Origin: Actinocrinis sp035946395
GTDB lineage: Bacteria; Actinomycetota; Actinomycetes; Streptomycetales; Catenulisporaceae
NCBI RefSeq assembly: GCF_035946395.1
Contig: NZ_DASYZI010000402.1
Coordinates: 1-27,136, forward strand
Length of the DNA stretch: 27,136 bases
Reading direction: 5' to 3'
The position numbers and the translations under genes were made by a program. Positions 16,514 to 24,239 of the stretch are shown one piece after another. The notes under the pieces are model-generated. The model was not told the origin of the DNA, did not search any database, and was given only the letters and a program-made list of their open reading frames with translations. Each line of letters starts with the position of its first letter. Positions within the stretch are counted from its first letter, which is position 1.

Positions 16514-17491
16514 GTGCACGGGGTGGACAATGCCTCGTCGCTGCCTCCGGATGGTCCGCACACGGACGCTCCGGAGCAGGACATCGATCTGACAGACGGC
16601 GCTCAAGCGCCGCAGCAGCCGGAAACGGCGATCACGGCCCACATCGCCACCGAGATGACGGCGGGCGTCGTGACGGATGCCGCAGCCGAGGCCACGGCCG
16701 CCTCGGCACCAGCCGCCGACACGCCGGACACCGCGTCGGACGCGCCGCGTAGGCAACGTCATCGAGCGCTGATCGCCACGGCGATCGGCGCCTCGTACGT
16801 TGCGCTGGCGGCTGGCACCGCCGCAGCCGTCGTCGCTGTAGCGTCGCCGGCACCGGTGAACGTCGCCGCGCTCGCGTCGACCTCAGCGAGCCCGGCTGCG
16901 ACCAGTCCGTCGTCAGCCAGCGCCTCAAGTACCGTGCGCGTTTCCGCCTCACCGTCCCCGTCGCCGAGCCCGCGCTCGACGGTGGTCGGATCGGTACGCG
17001 ACGGCGTGCACCGCGGCGACCTGCGCTACTTCCTGCTGCCGCCGCCCGAAACGCCGGGCTCGGTGCAGGGCGACCCTGACGGCACACGCGAGGGCCTCGA
17101 CGACATTCTGAAGGAGTACGGCGGAGACTCGCAGGTCAAGTCCGCGCTCGAACAGTTGGGCTTCAAAGCCGGCGCCACACGTACGTATCAGGACAGCGAT
17201 TTGGGCGCGAACGTGAGCGTCGAACTGCTCCAGTTCGACTCGGGCGACAACGCGAACTCCTGGCTTCAGGGCTTCCAGCTGAACGGAAGCGACTGGACGT
17301 CGTTCTCGATCCCCGGCGAGCCGGGGGCGATGGCACGTGAGAAGCACACGGACGGCCTCTACAGCCTGATCGGCGTCTATACCGAAGGCGACACGTTCTA
17401 CCAGGTCGACGTCTATGGCTCGCAGTCCCTGCCGCAGGCCGACCTGTCGAATCTGATGATCGCCGAGTACGGCAGGCTGTCCCATGGCTGA
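16514..17491 (+). CDS. operon protein 1: membrane-anchored protein with exported LLP-x-P domain
   Basis: 325 residues from the GTG at 16514, chosen because GGGGGAGGAAC lies immediately upstream; an in-frame ATG at 16445 has no such site. Layout: acidic Ala/Thr-rich cytoplasmic tail (1-77), basic RRQRHR, one membrane helix (about 85-111), a Ser/Pro/Ala linker (122-156), then a domain of about 160 residues. The domain begins DLRYFLLPPP (169-178), continues with LEQLGFKAGATRTY and VSVELLQF (234-241), and ends in LSNLMIAEYGRL. Expected topology is N-in, C-out. First of four coupled genes. Function unknown. The domain reminds me of uncharacterised exported proteins in Streptomyces. Confidence 0.85.
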   Translation: MHGVDNASSLPPDGPHTDAPEQDIDLTDGAQAPQQPETAITAHIATEMTAGVVTDAAAEATAASAPAADTPDTASDAPRRQRHRALIATAIGASYVALAAGTAAAVVAVASPAPVNVAALASTSASPAATSPSSASASSTVRVSASPSPSPSPRSTVVGSVRDGVHRGDLRYFLLPPPETPGSVQGDPDGTREGLDDILKEYGGDSQVKSALEQLGFKAGATRTYQDSDLGANVSVELLQFDSGDNANSWLQGFQLNGSDWTSFSIPGEPGAMAREKHTDGLYSLIGVYTEGDTFYQVDVYGSQSLPQADLSNLMIAEYGRLSHG

Positions 17492-18308
17492 CGAACCGGC
17501 TGAGGAAACCGCGATGCTTGCCCCCGGCAAGCCCCTGCCCGAGCCGACCGAACCCGAGGCAGCAGTCGTGCCCGAAGCGGTCGCATCCGAGGCAGTCGCA
17601 TCTGAAACGGTCGCAGACACCGCACCGAAGAAGAAGCGGACGATTCGGACCCGCAGCCTGTTCGCGGGAGCGCTCGCCCTCGGTTTTCTGGGTGGCGTCG
17701 CCGGCGGTTACACCGTGCAGGCGCTGCGTAAGCCGACTCCACTGCCTCCGCTGAGCGTCGCCCAGCCGGTCTACCCGCGCAGTCCACTGTACGTCGGCAC
17801 GCGGCCATCGGCGCTGCCCGCGAACGTGGACGATGCGACGAACACTGATGGGGACCTGGCTGCGCTGCTGCTGCCCACGCCGTCCGGCGCGAAGGCGACC
17901 TTGGACGATCACCGGTATATGAGCCTGATCGACGAGGCCGGCACATGTGATAATTCGGCGGGCTGCTTTTCCACCAACGTGATCGACGGCGTCGCGCGGA
18001 TCGCCGACACCGCCTGGAACCTCAGCGACGGCACCTACGTCGAGATCCGGATCTTCCAGTACCAGCCCGGAAACTCGAACTGGCCCGCCGTCGACCTGAC
18101 CACGTTCTCCGGCCGAAACAAGCTGACGCTGCCCACCGGAATCGCCGCGGCCGGATACGAATACGTGGACAACCACGACGAGAACGACGACCACGCGATC
18201 GCCATACACGGTGACCTGGCCGTCTACTTCTGGGTCACGTCCACCACGCGCGTGCCCGATCCCGCGATCATCAATGACCTGATCACGCGCCAGATGGCGA
18301 GGCTGTGA
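17484..18308 (+). CDS. operon protein 2: membrane-anchored protein with LLP-x-P domain
   Basis: 274 residues; its start overlaps the end of gene 1 by 8 bases, so translation is probably coupled. The N-terminal tail is Pro/Glu/Ala-rich with short EAVAS-like repeats (30-45). KKKRTIRTR precedes one membrane helix (about 59-82). The exported part starts with DLAALLLPTPSG (124-135), then VEIRIFQY (186-193), and ends IINDLITRQMARL, all aligning with protein 1. Two cysteines (155 and 161) close together could form a disulfide; protein 1 has none. No catalytic motif recognised. Confidence 0.85.
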   Translation: MADEPAEETAMLAPGKPLPEPTEPEAAVVPEAVASEAVASETVADTAPKKKRTIRTRSLFAGALALGFLGGVAGGYTVQALRKPTPLPPLSVAQPVYPRSPLYVGTRPSALPANVDDATNTDGDLAALLLPTPSGAKATLDDHRYMSLIDEAGTCDNSAGCFSTNVIDGVARIADTAWNLSDGTYVEIRIFQYQPGNSNWPAVDLTTFSGRNKLTLPTGIAAAGYEYVDNHDENDDHAIAIHGDLAVYFWVTSTTRVPDPAIINDLITRQMARL

Positions 18309-19219
18309 TGGAATCGGAGACGCAGACCGGCACGTCCGGGACGGCGGCCGAGCACGAGAGCCAACCACCCTACCTACCCGCACCGCACAACCCGCTCGCG
18401 CCGAACCCGCCCACGTGGCTCGCCGCAGACCCGGCCCCAGCCCCAGCCCCGGCCACATCAGCCACACCGCCTCGCCGATCCTCACCCGGCAGGGTGCTGA
18501 TCGCGGCGGGGGCCGCACTGTCCATCGCAATCGGCGCCGGGATCGGCACGTACATCGTCAAGCAACGCCAGCACCGCAACGACCAGGCAATCGCTGTAGC
18601 CCAGGCCGCGCAGGCCGCAATCTCCACGCCGGTGACCGGTGGCGTGCGATTCGACGGCTCGCACTACGGCTCGCTGTTCGCGTACCTGCTGCCGATCCCA
18701 AACGGTTACACGCCGGGACCGGACGACGGGAACTACGGCGACAACAGCTACACCAGCGCTGCGCAAGTCACCACGCAGCTTGAGGACCTGCTGTCCGGCA
18801 TCCCGAAATCCGATCTGTCGAGCGCGAAGGGCGTGCTGGCGAACACCCACCTCAAGGGGGTCGCCGTCCGCACGCTGTCGACCAGTTCGTCGAACTCGAC
18901 CGAGGTCGTGTCGATCGAACTGCTGCAATTCGACGTCAAGGACGCCAAGAGCGCCGCCGACGACTTCGACAGCCTCGTCTCCGACCTCAACGTGTTCCGC
19001 ACCGGACCCCCGGTGCCCGGCTACGGCCGTGCGAAGTGCGTGCTCCCACCCGGACTCGGCAGCGACCAGCTCGACGAGATGCTGTGCGTCGCCTCCAGCG
19101 GTGACGTCGAGGTGGTCGTCGATGCGCAGGGCGAGGCGCCGCTCGACATGAACTCGATCGCAACGCTGGTCGCGCAGCAGCTCGACCGGCTCAAGACCTC
19201 TCAGACCATCGACCGGTGA
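18308..19219 (+). CDS. operon protein 3: membrane-anchored protein with LLP-x-P domain
   Basis: 303 residues from the ATG at 18308, overlapping the previous stop as TGATG; a GTG three bases earlier is the alternative. Pro/Ala-rich tail with an APAPAPA run (43-49), one membrane helix (about 63-84), then SLFAYLLPIPNG (122-133), VSIELLQF (201-208) and a C-terminus IATLVAQQLDRL. A CVLPPGLGSDQLDEMLC segment may be disulfide-bonded. The layout and motif spacing match proteins 1, 2 and 4. Unknown function. Confidence 0.85.
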   Translation: MESETQTGTSGTAAEHESQPPYLPAPHNPLAPNPPTWLAADPAPAPAPATSATPPRRSSPGRVLIAAGAALSIAIGAGIGTYIVKQRQHRNDQAIAVAQAAQAAISTPVTGGVRFDGSHYGSLFAYLLPIPNGYTPGPDDGNYGDNSYTSAAQVTTQLEDLLSGIPKSDLSSAKGVLANTHLKGVAVRTLSTSSSNSTEVVSIELLQFDVKDAKSAADDFDSLVSDLNVFRTGPPVPGYGRAKCVLPPGLGSDQLDEMLCVASSGDVEVVVDAQGEAPLDMNSIATLVAQQLDRLKTSQTIDR

Positions 19220-20121
19220 GACCTCAGACGATGACTGACACAGGATCCTCCGACCCGGCCCGGTTCGACGCGGAGCCGGTCAACGCGGAGCAGAACGAAG
19301 CAGCACGAGTCGAAGAAGCACAGGCCGAGGCTACGGCGATCGAAACGGCGCAACTCGAAGCAGCGCGGATCGAGGCGGCCGCACGCCGCTCACGCGCGCG
19401 TCGCAACGCTCTGCGCTGGACCGGCGCCGCCGCCCTGGCACTCGCGATCGCAGGCGGCATCACGTACGCCATCAGCGTTCCACAGCGCACGGACATCCCC
19501 GGTCTGAGCACGGCTTCCGATGGCCGCTACGCCTTCCCGACGCTCGCACTGCCGACGCTGCCGGCCGGGCAGCCGGTGCCCAGCGCGTCGGCCAACCAGA
19601 ACGCGATGCAGCACCTAGCCGACATCAGGCAGCTGCTGTTGCCTCATCCGATCGGCGCGACCATGCCCAGCGCGGGGGCGAGCGGCTGGTTCGACAACGC
19701 GTACAGGCTCTTCAACAGCTCCAGTACCAAGGTCACGTTCGCCCAGTACGGTCTGCGACACACCGCGACAACCTCGTGGACGACCGCCGACGGCGCGACC
19801 ACCAACATCTATCTTCTTCAGTTCGCGGACGGCCCGGCCGCGGCGAACGCGTCAAAGGACCTCTCGGTGACCAACGGCGACCACGTCTCGCTGTCCGCCG
19901 CGCTGAGCGCCGTGCCAGCCGGGAGCGTCTCGAAAACCGTGAGCCCGACGACCGATGCGAGCGGCGACTACTCGGTAGTCACCACGGCAAGTAAGGCGAC
20001 CCGATACGGCGCGTTCGTCTCGGGCGACGTGATCGCGCTGGTGATCCAGTCCGGTCCGGCAAGCCAGCCGCCAGCGTCCTTCCTACAGACGGTGACCTTG
20101 CAGGCGGAGCTGCTTCAGTAG
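19216..20121 (+). CDS. operon protein 4: membrane-anchored protein with LLP-x-P domain
   Basis: 301 residues from a GTG at 19216 that overlaps the previous stop (GTGA); an ATG at 19231 is an alternative. The tail differs from its paralogues: residues 23-57 are Glu/Ala-rich with a regular helical pattern (ARVEEAQAEATAIETAQLEA) and likely form a coiled coil. A basic stretch (RRSRARR) and one membrane helix (about 68-87) follow. The exported domain starts DIRQLLLPHPIG (136-147) and has TNIYLLQF (196-203). The last gene of the operon, ending just before a strong hairpin. Confidence 0.85.
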   Translation: MRPQTMTDTGSSDPARFDAEPVNAEQNEAARVEEAQAEATAIETAQLEAARIEAAARRSRARRNALRWTGAAALALAIAGGITYAISVPQRTDIPGLSTASDGRYAFPTLALPTLPAGQPVPSASANQNAMQHLADIRQLLLPHPIGATMPSAGASGWFDNAYRLFNSSSTKVTFAQYGLRHTATTSWTTADGATTNIYLLQFADGPAAANASKDLSVTNGDHVSLSAALSAVPAGSVSKTVSPTTDASGDYSVVTTASKATRYGAFVSGDVIALVIQSGPASQPPASFLQTVTLQAELLQ

Positions 20122-20139
20122 ACGGATCGAACCACAAAA

Positions 20140-20205
20140 GCACCGCTGCCCGGGCAGACTCGACTTGGCAGACTCGACCGGCCAGACTCGACCGGGCAGC
20201 GGTGC
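20140..20205 (-). terminator. terminator of gatB, probably bidirectional, with repeat-filled loop
   Basis: A perfect 14-bp stem (20140-20153 with 20192-20205) encloses a 38-nt loop. On the minus strand it is followed by TTTTGTGGTT, which suits the gatB end. It also lies 18 bp past the stop of the plus-strand operon, so it may serve both. The loop is built of tandem repeats (see the repeat at 20155). Confidence 0.8.
20155..20196. repeat. three 14-bp tandem repeats in the terminator loop
   Basis: CAGACTCGAC occurs at 20155, 20169 and 20183 with 4-nt spacers TTGG, CGGC and CGGG, a period of exactly 14. The stretch runs from the base of the left arm into the right arm of the hairpin. Confidence 0.85.
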
Positions 20206-20324
20206 GTCACAACCGCAGTGACCACACCGCCTGCTCCCGCCGGCTTCCGTGCCCCACTCCTGCTTCCGCGGCCCCTGATTCCACGACCTCGCCGCAGCGT
20301 TCAAGCCGCGGCGTCCGCCTCCGA

Positions 20325-21827
20325 TCAGGACAGGCGGCTGAGCACCAATTCGCGTACACGTGCGGCGTTCGCCTGGCCGCGGGTCGCCTTCATCACCGCG
20401 CCGATGAGCACTCCGGCGGCGGCCTGGTTGCCCGCGCGGATCTTGTCGGCGACCTGCGCGTTGGCCGCGATGGCCTCGTCGATCGCCGCGAGCAGCGCGG
20501 AGTCGTCCGAGACCACCTTCAGGCCGCGGGCCGCGACGACCGCGTCCGGGTCGCCCTCCCCCGCGAGCACGCCCTCGACCACCTGCCGGGCCAGCTTGTC
20601 GGTCAGCTCCCCCGCCTTGACCAGCGCGACGATCCGGGCCACCTGATCCGGGGCGATCGGCAACTCGGCCACCTCGACGCCGCGCTCGTTCGCGATCCGG
20701 GCCAGCTCGCCGGTCCACCACTTGCGTGCCTGGTCCGCCGCGGCGCCCGCGTCGATGGTCGCCACGATCGCTTCCAGCGCCCCCGCGTTGACCACCGACT
20801 GCATGTCGAAGTCGGAGATGTCCCACTGCTCGGTCAGCCGGCTGCGCCGGACCGCCGGGGACTCCGGCAGCGTGCCGCGCAACTGCTCAACCCACTCGCG
20901 CGACGGCGCGACCGGTACCAGGTCGGGCTCGGGGAAGTAGCGGTAGTCCTCCGCCTCTTCCTTCACCCGCCCCGACGTGGTCGTGCCGTTGTTCTCGTGA
21001 AAGTGCCGCGTCTCCTGCACGATCTTGCCGCCGGAGGACAGCACCGCCGCGTGCCGCTGGATCTCGAAGCGGGCCGCGCGCTCCACCGAACGCAGCGAGT
21101 TGACGTTCTTCGTCTCCGAGCGGGTGCCGAACTTCGTCACGCCCCTGGGCCGTAGCGAGAGGTTCACGTCGCAGCGCATCTGCCCGCGCTCCATCCGCGC
21201 CTCGGACACGCCCAGAGCCCTGATCAGCTCGCGCAGCTCCGTGACATACGCACGGGCGACGGCCGGGGCGAGGTGCCCGGGTACCTCGATCGGCTTAGTA
21301 ACGATCTCGATCAGCGGGATACCGGCCCGGTTGTAGTCGACCAGCGAGTATTCCGCGCCGTGGATCCGGCCGGTCGCCCCGCCCACGTGGGTGGACTTGC
21401 CGGTGTCCTCCTCCATGTGCGCCCGCTCGATCCCGATCCGGAAGGTCTGCCCCTCGACCGAGACGTCCAGGTATCCGTTGTACGAGATCGGCTCGTCGTA
21501 CTGCGAGGTCTGGAAGTTCTTCGGCATGTCCGGGTAGAAGTAGTTCTTCCGGGCGAACCGGCACCACGGCGCGATCTCGCAGTTCAGCGCCAGCCCGATG
21601 CGGATCGCCCACTCCACCGCGGTGCCGTTGACCACGGGCAGCGAGCCGGGCAGGCCGAGGCAGGTCGGGCAGACCTGGGTGTTCGGCTCCGCCCCGAAGA
21701 CGGTCGGGCAGGAGCAGAACATCTTCGTGCTCGTGCCCAGTTCCACGTGGACCTCAAGGCCCATCACCGGCTCGTACCGCTCCAACGCCTCGTCGAAGCC
21801 GAGCAGTTCCTCAGTCATGACGGTCAT
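20325..21827 (-). CDS. gatB: aspartyl/glutamyl-tRNA amidotransferase subunit B
   Basis: 500 residues. GatB binds mischarged Glu-tRNA(Gln) or Asp-tRNA(Asn) and activates the acyl group in the GatCAB complex. Visible: YEPVMGLEVHVELGTSTKMFC; the zinc-type cysteines of CSCPTVFGAEPNTQVCPTC; FYPDMPKNFQTSQYDEPI; HMEEDTGKSTH; and DYNRAGIPLIEIVTKP. The C-terminal helical and YqeY-like tail domain (GAVMKATRGQANAARVRELV) binds tRNA. An ATG at 21827 and another at 21818 are both possible starts. Last gene of gatC-gatA-small protein-gatB, 15 bp after the small gene. Confidence 0.96.
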   Translation of the reverse strand: MTVMTEELLGFDEALERYEPVMGLEVHVELGTSTKMFCSCPTVFGAEPNTQVCPTCLGLPGSLPVVNGTAVEWAIRIGLALNCEIAPWCRFARKNYFYPDMPKNFQTSQYDEPISYNGYLDVSVEGQTFRIGIERAHMEEDTGKSTHVGGATGRIHGAEYSLVDYNRAGIPLIEIVTKPIEVPGHLAPAVARAYVTELRELIRALGVSEARMERGQMRCDVNLSLRPRGVTKFGTRSETKNVNSLRSVERAARFEIQRHAAVLSSGGKIVQETRHFHENNGTTTSGRVKEEAEDYRYFPEPDLVPVAPSREWVEQLRGTLPESPAVRRSRLTEQWDISDFDMQSVVNAGALEAIVATIDAGAAADQARKWWTGELARIANERGVEVAELPIAPDQVARIVALVKAGELTDKLARQVVEGVLAGEGDPDAVVAARGLKVVSDDSALLAAIDEAIAANAQVADKIRAGNQAAAGVLIGAVMKATRGQANAARVRELVLSRLS

Positions 21828-21842
21828 CTCGGGTGCGTCCTT

Positions 21843-22151
21843 CTACCGCTCGGCGGCGGCGAGCGTCAGCGGCTCGGCCAGTTCGGGGGCGGTGGTCGTG
21901 TCGGCGTCGGTGGCGCGCATGGTGCGCACGGCGATCAGCACGGTGACCGCGAGGACCGCGGCGTTCAGCGCGCCGAGCAGGAGCGCGAGCTTGTCGTCCT
22001 TGGTGCGGGCGTCCCGGATGGCGCGGACCGCGGTGACGGCGCCGGCGACCTGGGTACCCGCGAACACGGCGCGGCCGATCCTGCCCCTGGGGACCTTGAC
22101 GAGCGGCTTGGCCTTCTTCGCCCGCTTCGCCTCTCTGGACTGCTTGCTCAC
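21843..22151 (-). CDS. small membrane protein between gatA and gatB
   Basis: 102 residues from a GTG that overlaps the gatA stop (GTGA), so coupled to gatA. The N-terminus is very basic (SKQSREAKRAKKAKPLVKV), then an amphipathic or weakly hydrophobic helix (28-46), a charged turn (ARTKDDK) and one clear membrane helix (about 55-77). The tail is Thr/Ala/Glu-rich. I recall a hypothetical gene in the same place in S. coelicolor, which suggests conservation. No enzyme motif. Whether it interacts with GatCAB is unknown. Confidence 0.78.
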   Translation of the reverse strand: MSKQSREAKRAKKAKPLVKVPRGRIGRAVFAGTQVAGAVTAVRAIRDARTKDDKLALLLGALNAAVLAVTVLIAVRTMRATDADTTTAPELAEPLTLAAAER

Positions 22152-23656
22152 AGCGCCGGGACCTCCTCCAGCATGGGGTGCCCCCACCGGTCGGTCAGCG
22201 CGGCCTCCAGCGCGGCGCCGACCCGGTAGAGCCGGTCGTCCTTGAGCGCGGGGGCCAGGATCTGGAAGCCGACCGGCAGGCCGTCCTGCGGGGCCAGGCC
22301 GCAGGGGATCGACATGCCGGCGTTGCCGGCCAGGTTGGTCGGGATCGTGCACAGGTCGGCCAGATACATCGCCATCGGGTCGTCGGCGCGCTCGCCGATC
22401 TTGAAGGCGGTGGTCGGGGTGGTCGGCGAGACCAGCACGTCGGCCTTGGCGAAGGCGGCCTCGAAGTCGCGGATGATCAGGGTTCGCACCTTCTGCGCTT
22501 GACCGTAGTAGGCGTCGTAGTAGCCGGACGAGAGGGCGTAGGTGCCGAGCATGATCCGGCGCTTGACCTCCGGGCCGAACCCGGCCTCGCGGGTGGCCGC
22601 GGTGACCTCCTCGGCGCTACGGCTGCCGTCGTCGCCGGCCCGCAGGCCGTACCGCATCGCGTCGAACCTGGCCAGGTTAGAGGAGCACTCGCTCGGCGCG
22701 ATCAGGTAGTAGGCGGGCAGCGCGTAGTCGAAGGAGGGGGCGTCGATCTCGACGATCTCGGCGCCGAGCTCGCGCAGCAGCTCCACCGACTCGTGGAAGC
22801 GCTGCCGGACGCCCGGGGCGTAGCCGTCGCCGTCGAACTGCTTGACCACGCCGACTCGCACGCCCTTGACGCCTTCGGTGGCGCCGCGGCGTGCGGCCTC
22901 GACCACCGGTGGGACCGGTGCGTCGATGGAGGTCGAGTCGAGCGGGTCGTACCCGGCGATCACCTCGTGCAGCAGCGCGGCGTCGAGGACGGTGCGCGCG
23001 CAGGGACCGCCCTGGTCGAGCGAGGACGAGAAGGCCACCAGGCCGAAGCGGGAGACGCCGCCGTAGGTTGGCTTGACCCCGACTGTGCCGGTGACCGCGC
23101 CGGGCTGGCGAATCGAGCCGCCGGTGTCGGTGCCGATGGCGAGCGGCGCCTCGAAGGCCGCCAGGCTGGCCGCCGAGCCGCCACCGGAGCCGCCGGGGAT
23201 GCGTTCCAGGTCCCAGGGGTTGCGGGTCGGGCCGTAGGCCGAGTTCTCGGTGGAGGAGCCCATCGCGAACTCGTCCATGTTGGTCTTGCCGAGGATCACG
23301 ACGCCGGCTTCGCGCAGCCTGCGGGTGACCGTCGCGTCGTAGGGCGGGAGCCAGCCTTCGAGGATCTTCGAGCCGCAGGTGGTCGGGACGCCGCGGGTGG
23401 TGAACACGTCCTTCAGCGCGAGCGGCACGCCGGCCAGCGGGCCGAGCGGTTCGCCCTTGGCGCGCTTGACGTCCACGGCGGCCGCGGCGACGAGGGCGCC
23501 TTCCGCGTCGACGTGCAGAAAGGCGTGCACCTTCTCGTCAACCTTGGCGATCCGGTCCAGGTGCGCCTGCGCGACCTCTACCGCGGTCAGCTCCCCGGAG
23601 GCGATCGCCGCAGCCAGGTCGGCGGCGGTACGGCGGGTGACTTCGACGTTGGACAC
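22148..23656 (-). CDS. gatA: aspartyl/glutamyl-tRNA amidotransferase subunit A
   Basis: 502 residues, amidase-signature family. It hydrolyses glutamine and passes ammonia to GatB. The Ser-cisSer-Lys triad is complete: K82 in PLALKDVF, S157 in GGSGGGS and S181 in TDTGGSIRQPG, with the 75- and 24-residue spacings expected. Further blocks: NMDEFAMGSSTENSAYGPTRNPWD and YYDAYYGQAQKVRTLI. The GTG at 23656 has GGAGGAGTAAGAG upstream. It follows gatC directly, with a 3-base gap. Confidence 0.97.
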   Translation of the reverse strand: MSNVEVTRRTAADLAAAIASGELTAVEVAQAHLDRIAKVDEKVHAFLHVDAEGALVAAAAVDVKRAKGEPLGPLAGVPLALKDVFTTRGVPTTCGSKILEGWLPPYDATVTRRLREAGVVILGKTNMDEFAMGSSTENSAYGPTRNPWDLERIPGGSGGGSAASLAAFEAPLAIGTDTGGSIRQPGAVTGTVGVKPTYGGVSRFGLVAFSSSLDQGGPCARTVLDAALLHEVIAGYDPLDSTSIDAPVPPVVEAARRGATEGVKGVRVGVVKQFDGDGYAPGVRQRFHESVELLRELGAEIVEIDAPSFDYALPAYYLIAPSECSSNLARFDAMRYGLRAGDDGSRSAEEVTAATREAGFGPEVKRRIMLGTYALSSGYYDAYYGQAQKVRTLIIRDFEAAFAKADVLVSPTTPTTAFKIGERADDPMAMYLADLCTIPTNLAGNAGMSIPCGLAPQDGLPVGFQILAPALKDDRLYRVGAALEAALTDRWGHPMLEEVPAL

Positions 23657-23659
23657 CTC

Positions 23660-23968
23660 TTACTCCTCCCCGAGGATGCGCGGAACCCGGAACCGGTCTT
23701 CCTCGGCGGCGGGCGCCTGGGCGAGCACCTCGGCGCGGTCGAGGATCGGCGTGCCGGCCGGGCGCACCACGTCCGCGCGGAAGACGTTGGTCAGCGGCTG
23801 CGGGTGCGAGGTCGGCGGCACGTCCCCGGTCGGCAGTTCGCCGACCCGCGCCACGGCGCCGACGATCGCGTCGAGCTGGCCGGCGAAGTGGTCGAGTTCG
23901 GCGTCACTCAGTTCGATGCGGGAGAGCTTGGCGAGGTGTGCGACCTCCTCGCGGGTGATCGAGGGCAT
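23660..23968 (-). CDS. gatC: aspartyl/glutamyl-tRNA amidotransferase subunit C
   Basis: 102 residues from the ATG at 23968 (MPSITREEVAHLAKLSRIELSDAEL), the family start; AGGAAGG lies eight bases upstream. GatC wraps around GatA and GatB and stabilises them. LDAIVGAVARVGELPTGDVPPTSH and the C-terminal VPRILG are typical. The first gene of the gat operon; structured element B lies just upstream. Confidence 0.95.
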   Translation of the reverse strand: MPSITREEVAHLAKLSRIELSDAELDHFAGQLDAIVGAVARVGELPTGDVPPTSHPQPLTNVFRADVVRPAGTPILDRAEVLAQAPAAEEDRFRVPRILGEE

Positions 23969-24000
23969 CCGGGACCTTCCTGACGGACAGTTAGATGCTG

Positions 24001-24109
24001 GGCTCTTCAAAACTCAACCGTAGCCTTGTGGGCCGCTGTGGGCCCGTCCGCCACTGCGCGTCGGCCGACCCTGCGCCACCGGTCACGGTCGAGTTCGAAG
24101 AGAGTGATT
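24001..24109 (-). ncRNA. structured leader element B, 5' region of gatC
   Basis: Homologue of the element before ilvC. On the minus strand CTCTTCGAACTCGACCG pairs with CGGTTGAGTTTTGAAGAG over 17 positions, with two G-U pairs and one bulged U, around a core of about 65 nt. Shared with element A: AATCAC-n-CTCTTCGAACT (17 of 18 identical), GTGGyGCAGGGTCs then GCCGACGCGC (22 of 24), CACAAG and GAAGAGCC. Stem changes between the two copies are largely compensated. It ends 32 nt before the gatC ATG. No known riboswitch class was recognised. Confidence 0.65.
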
Positions 24110-24213
24110 CTGTCGCTGACGACAGGAGCCATCGTAGTCGGCGGACGACCATAGGCCCCGCCGGATTTCTCGGGCTGTGGATAAAGAGGGCGTGCGGATT
24201 GGTGGCCGACAGT

Positions 24214-24239
24214 TCAGCGCACGAGATCAGCGCACGAGG
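24214..24239. repeat. 13-bp tandem duplication spanning the GGDEF-EAL stop codon
   Basis: TCAGCGCACGAGA and TCAGCGCACGAGG are adjacent. The second holds the stop and last codons of the gene; the first repeats them in the 3' flank. Confidence 0.8.

Noticed and set aside
24040..24090. GCCACTG-like string on the plus strand, reminiscent of a cobalamin riboswitch, and GGTGG on the minus strand, reminiscent of a T-box
   Set aside because: The other conserved blocks of both classes are missing, and the wobble pairs place the structure on the minus strand.
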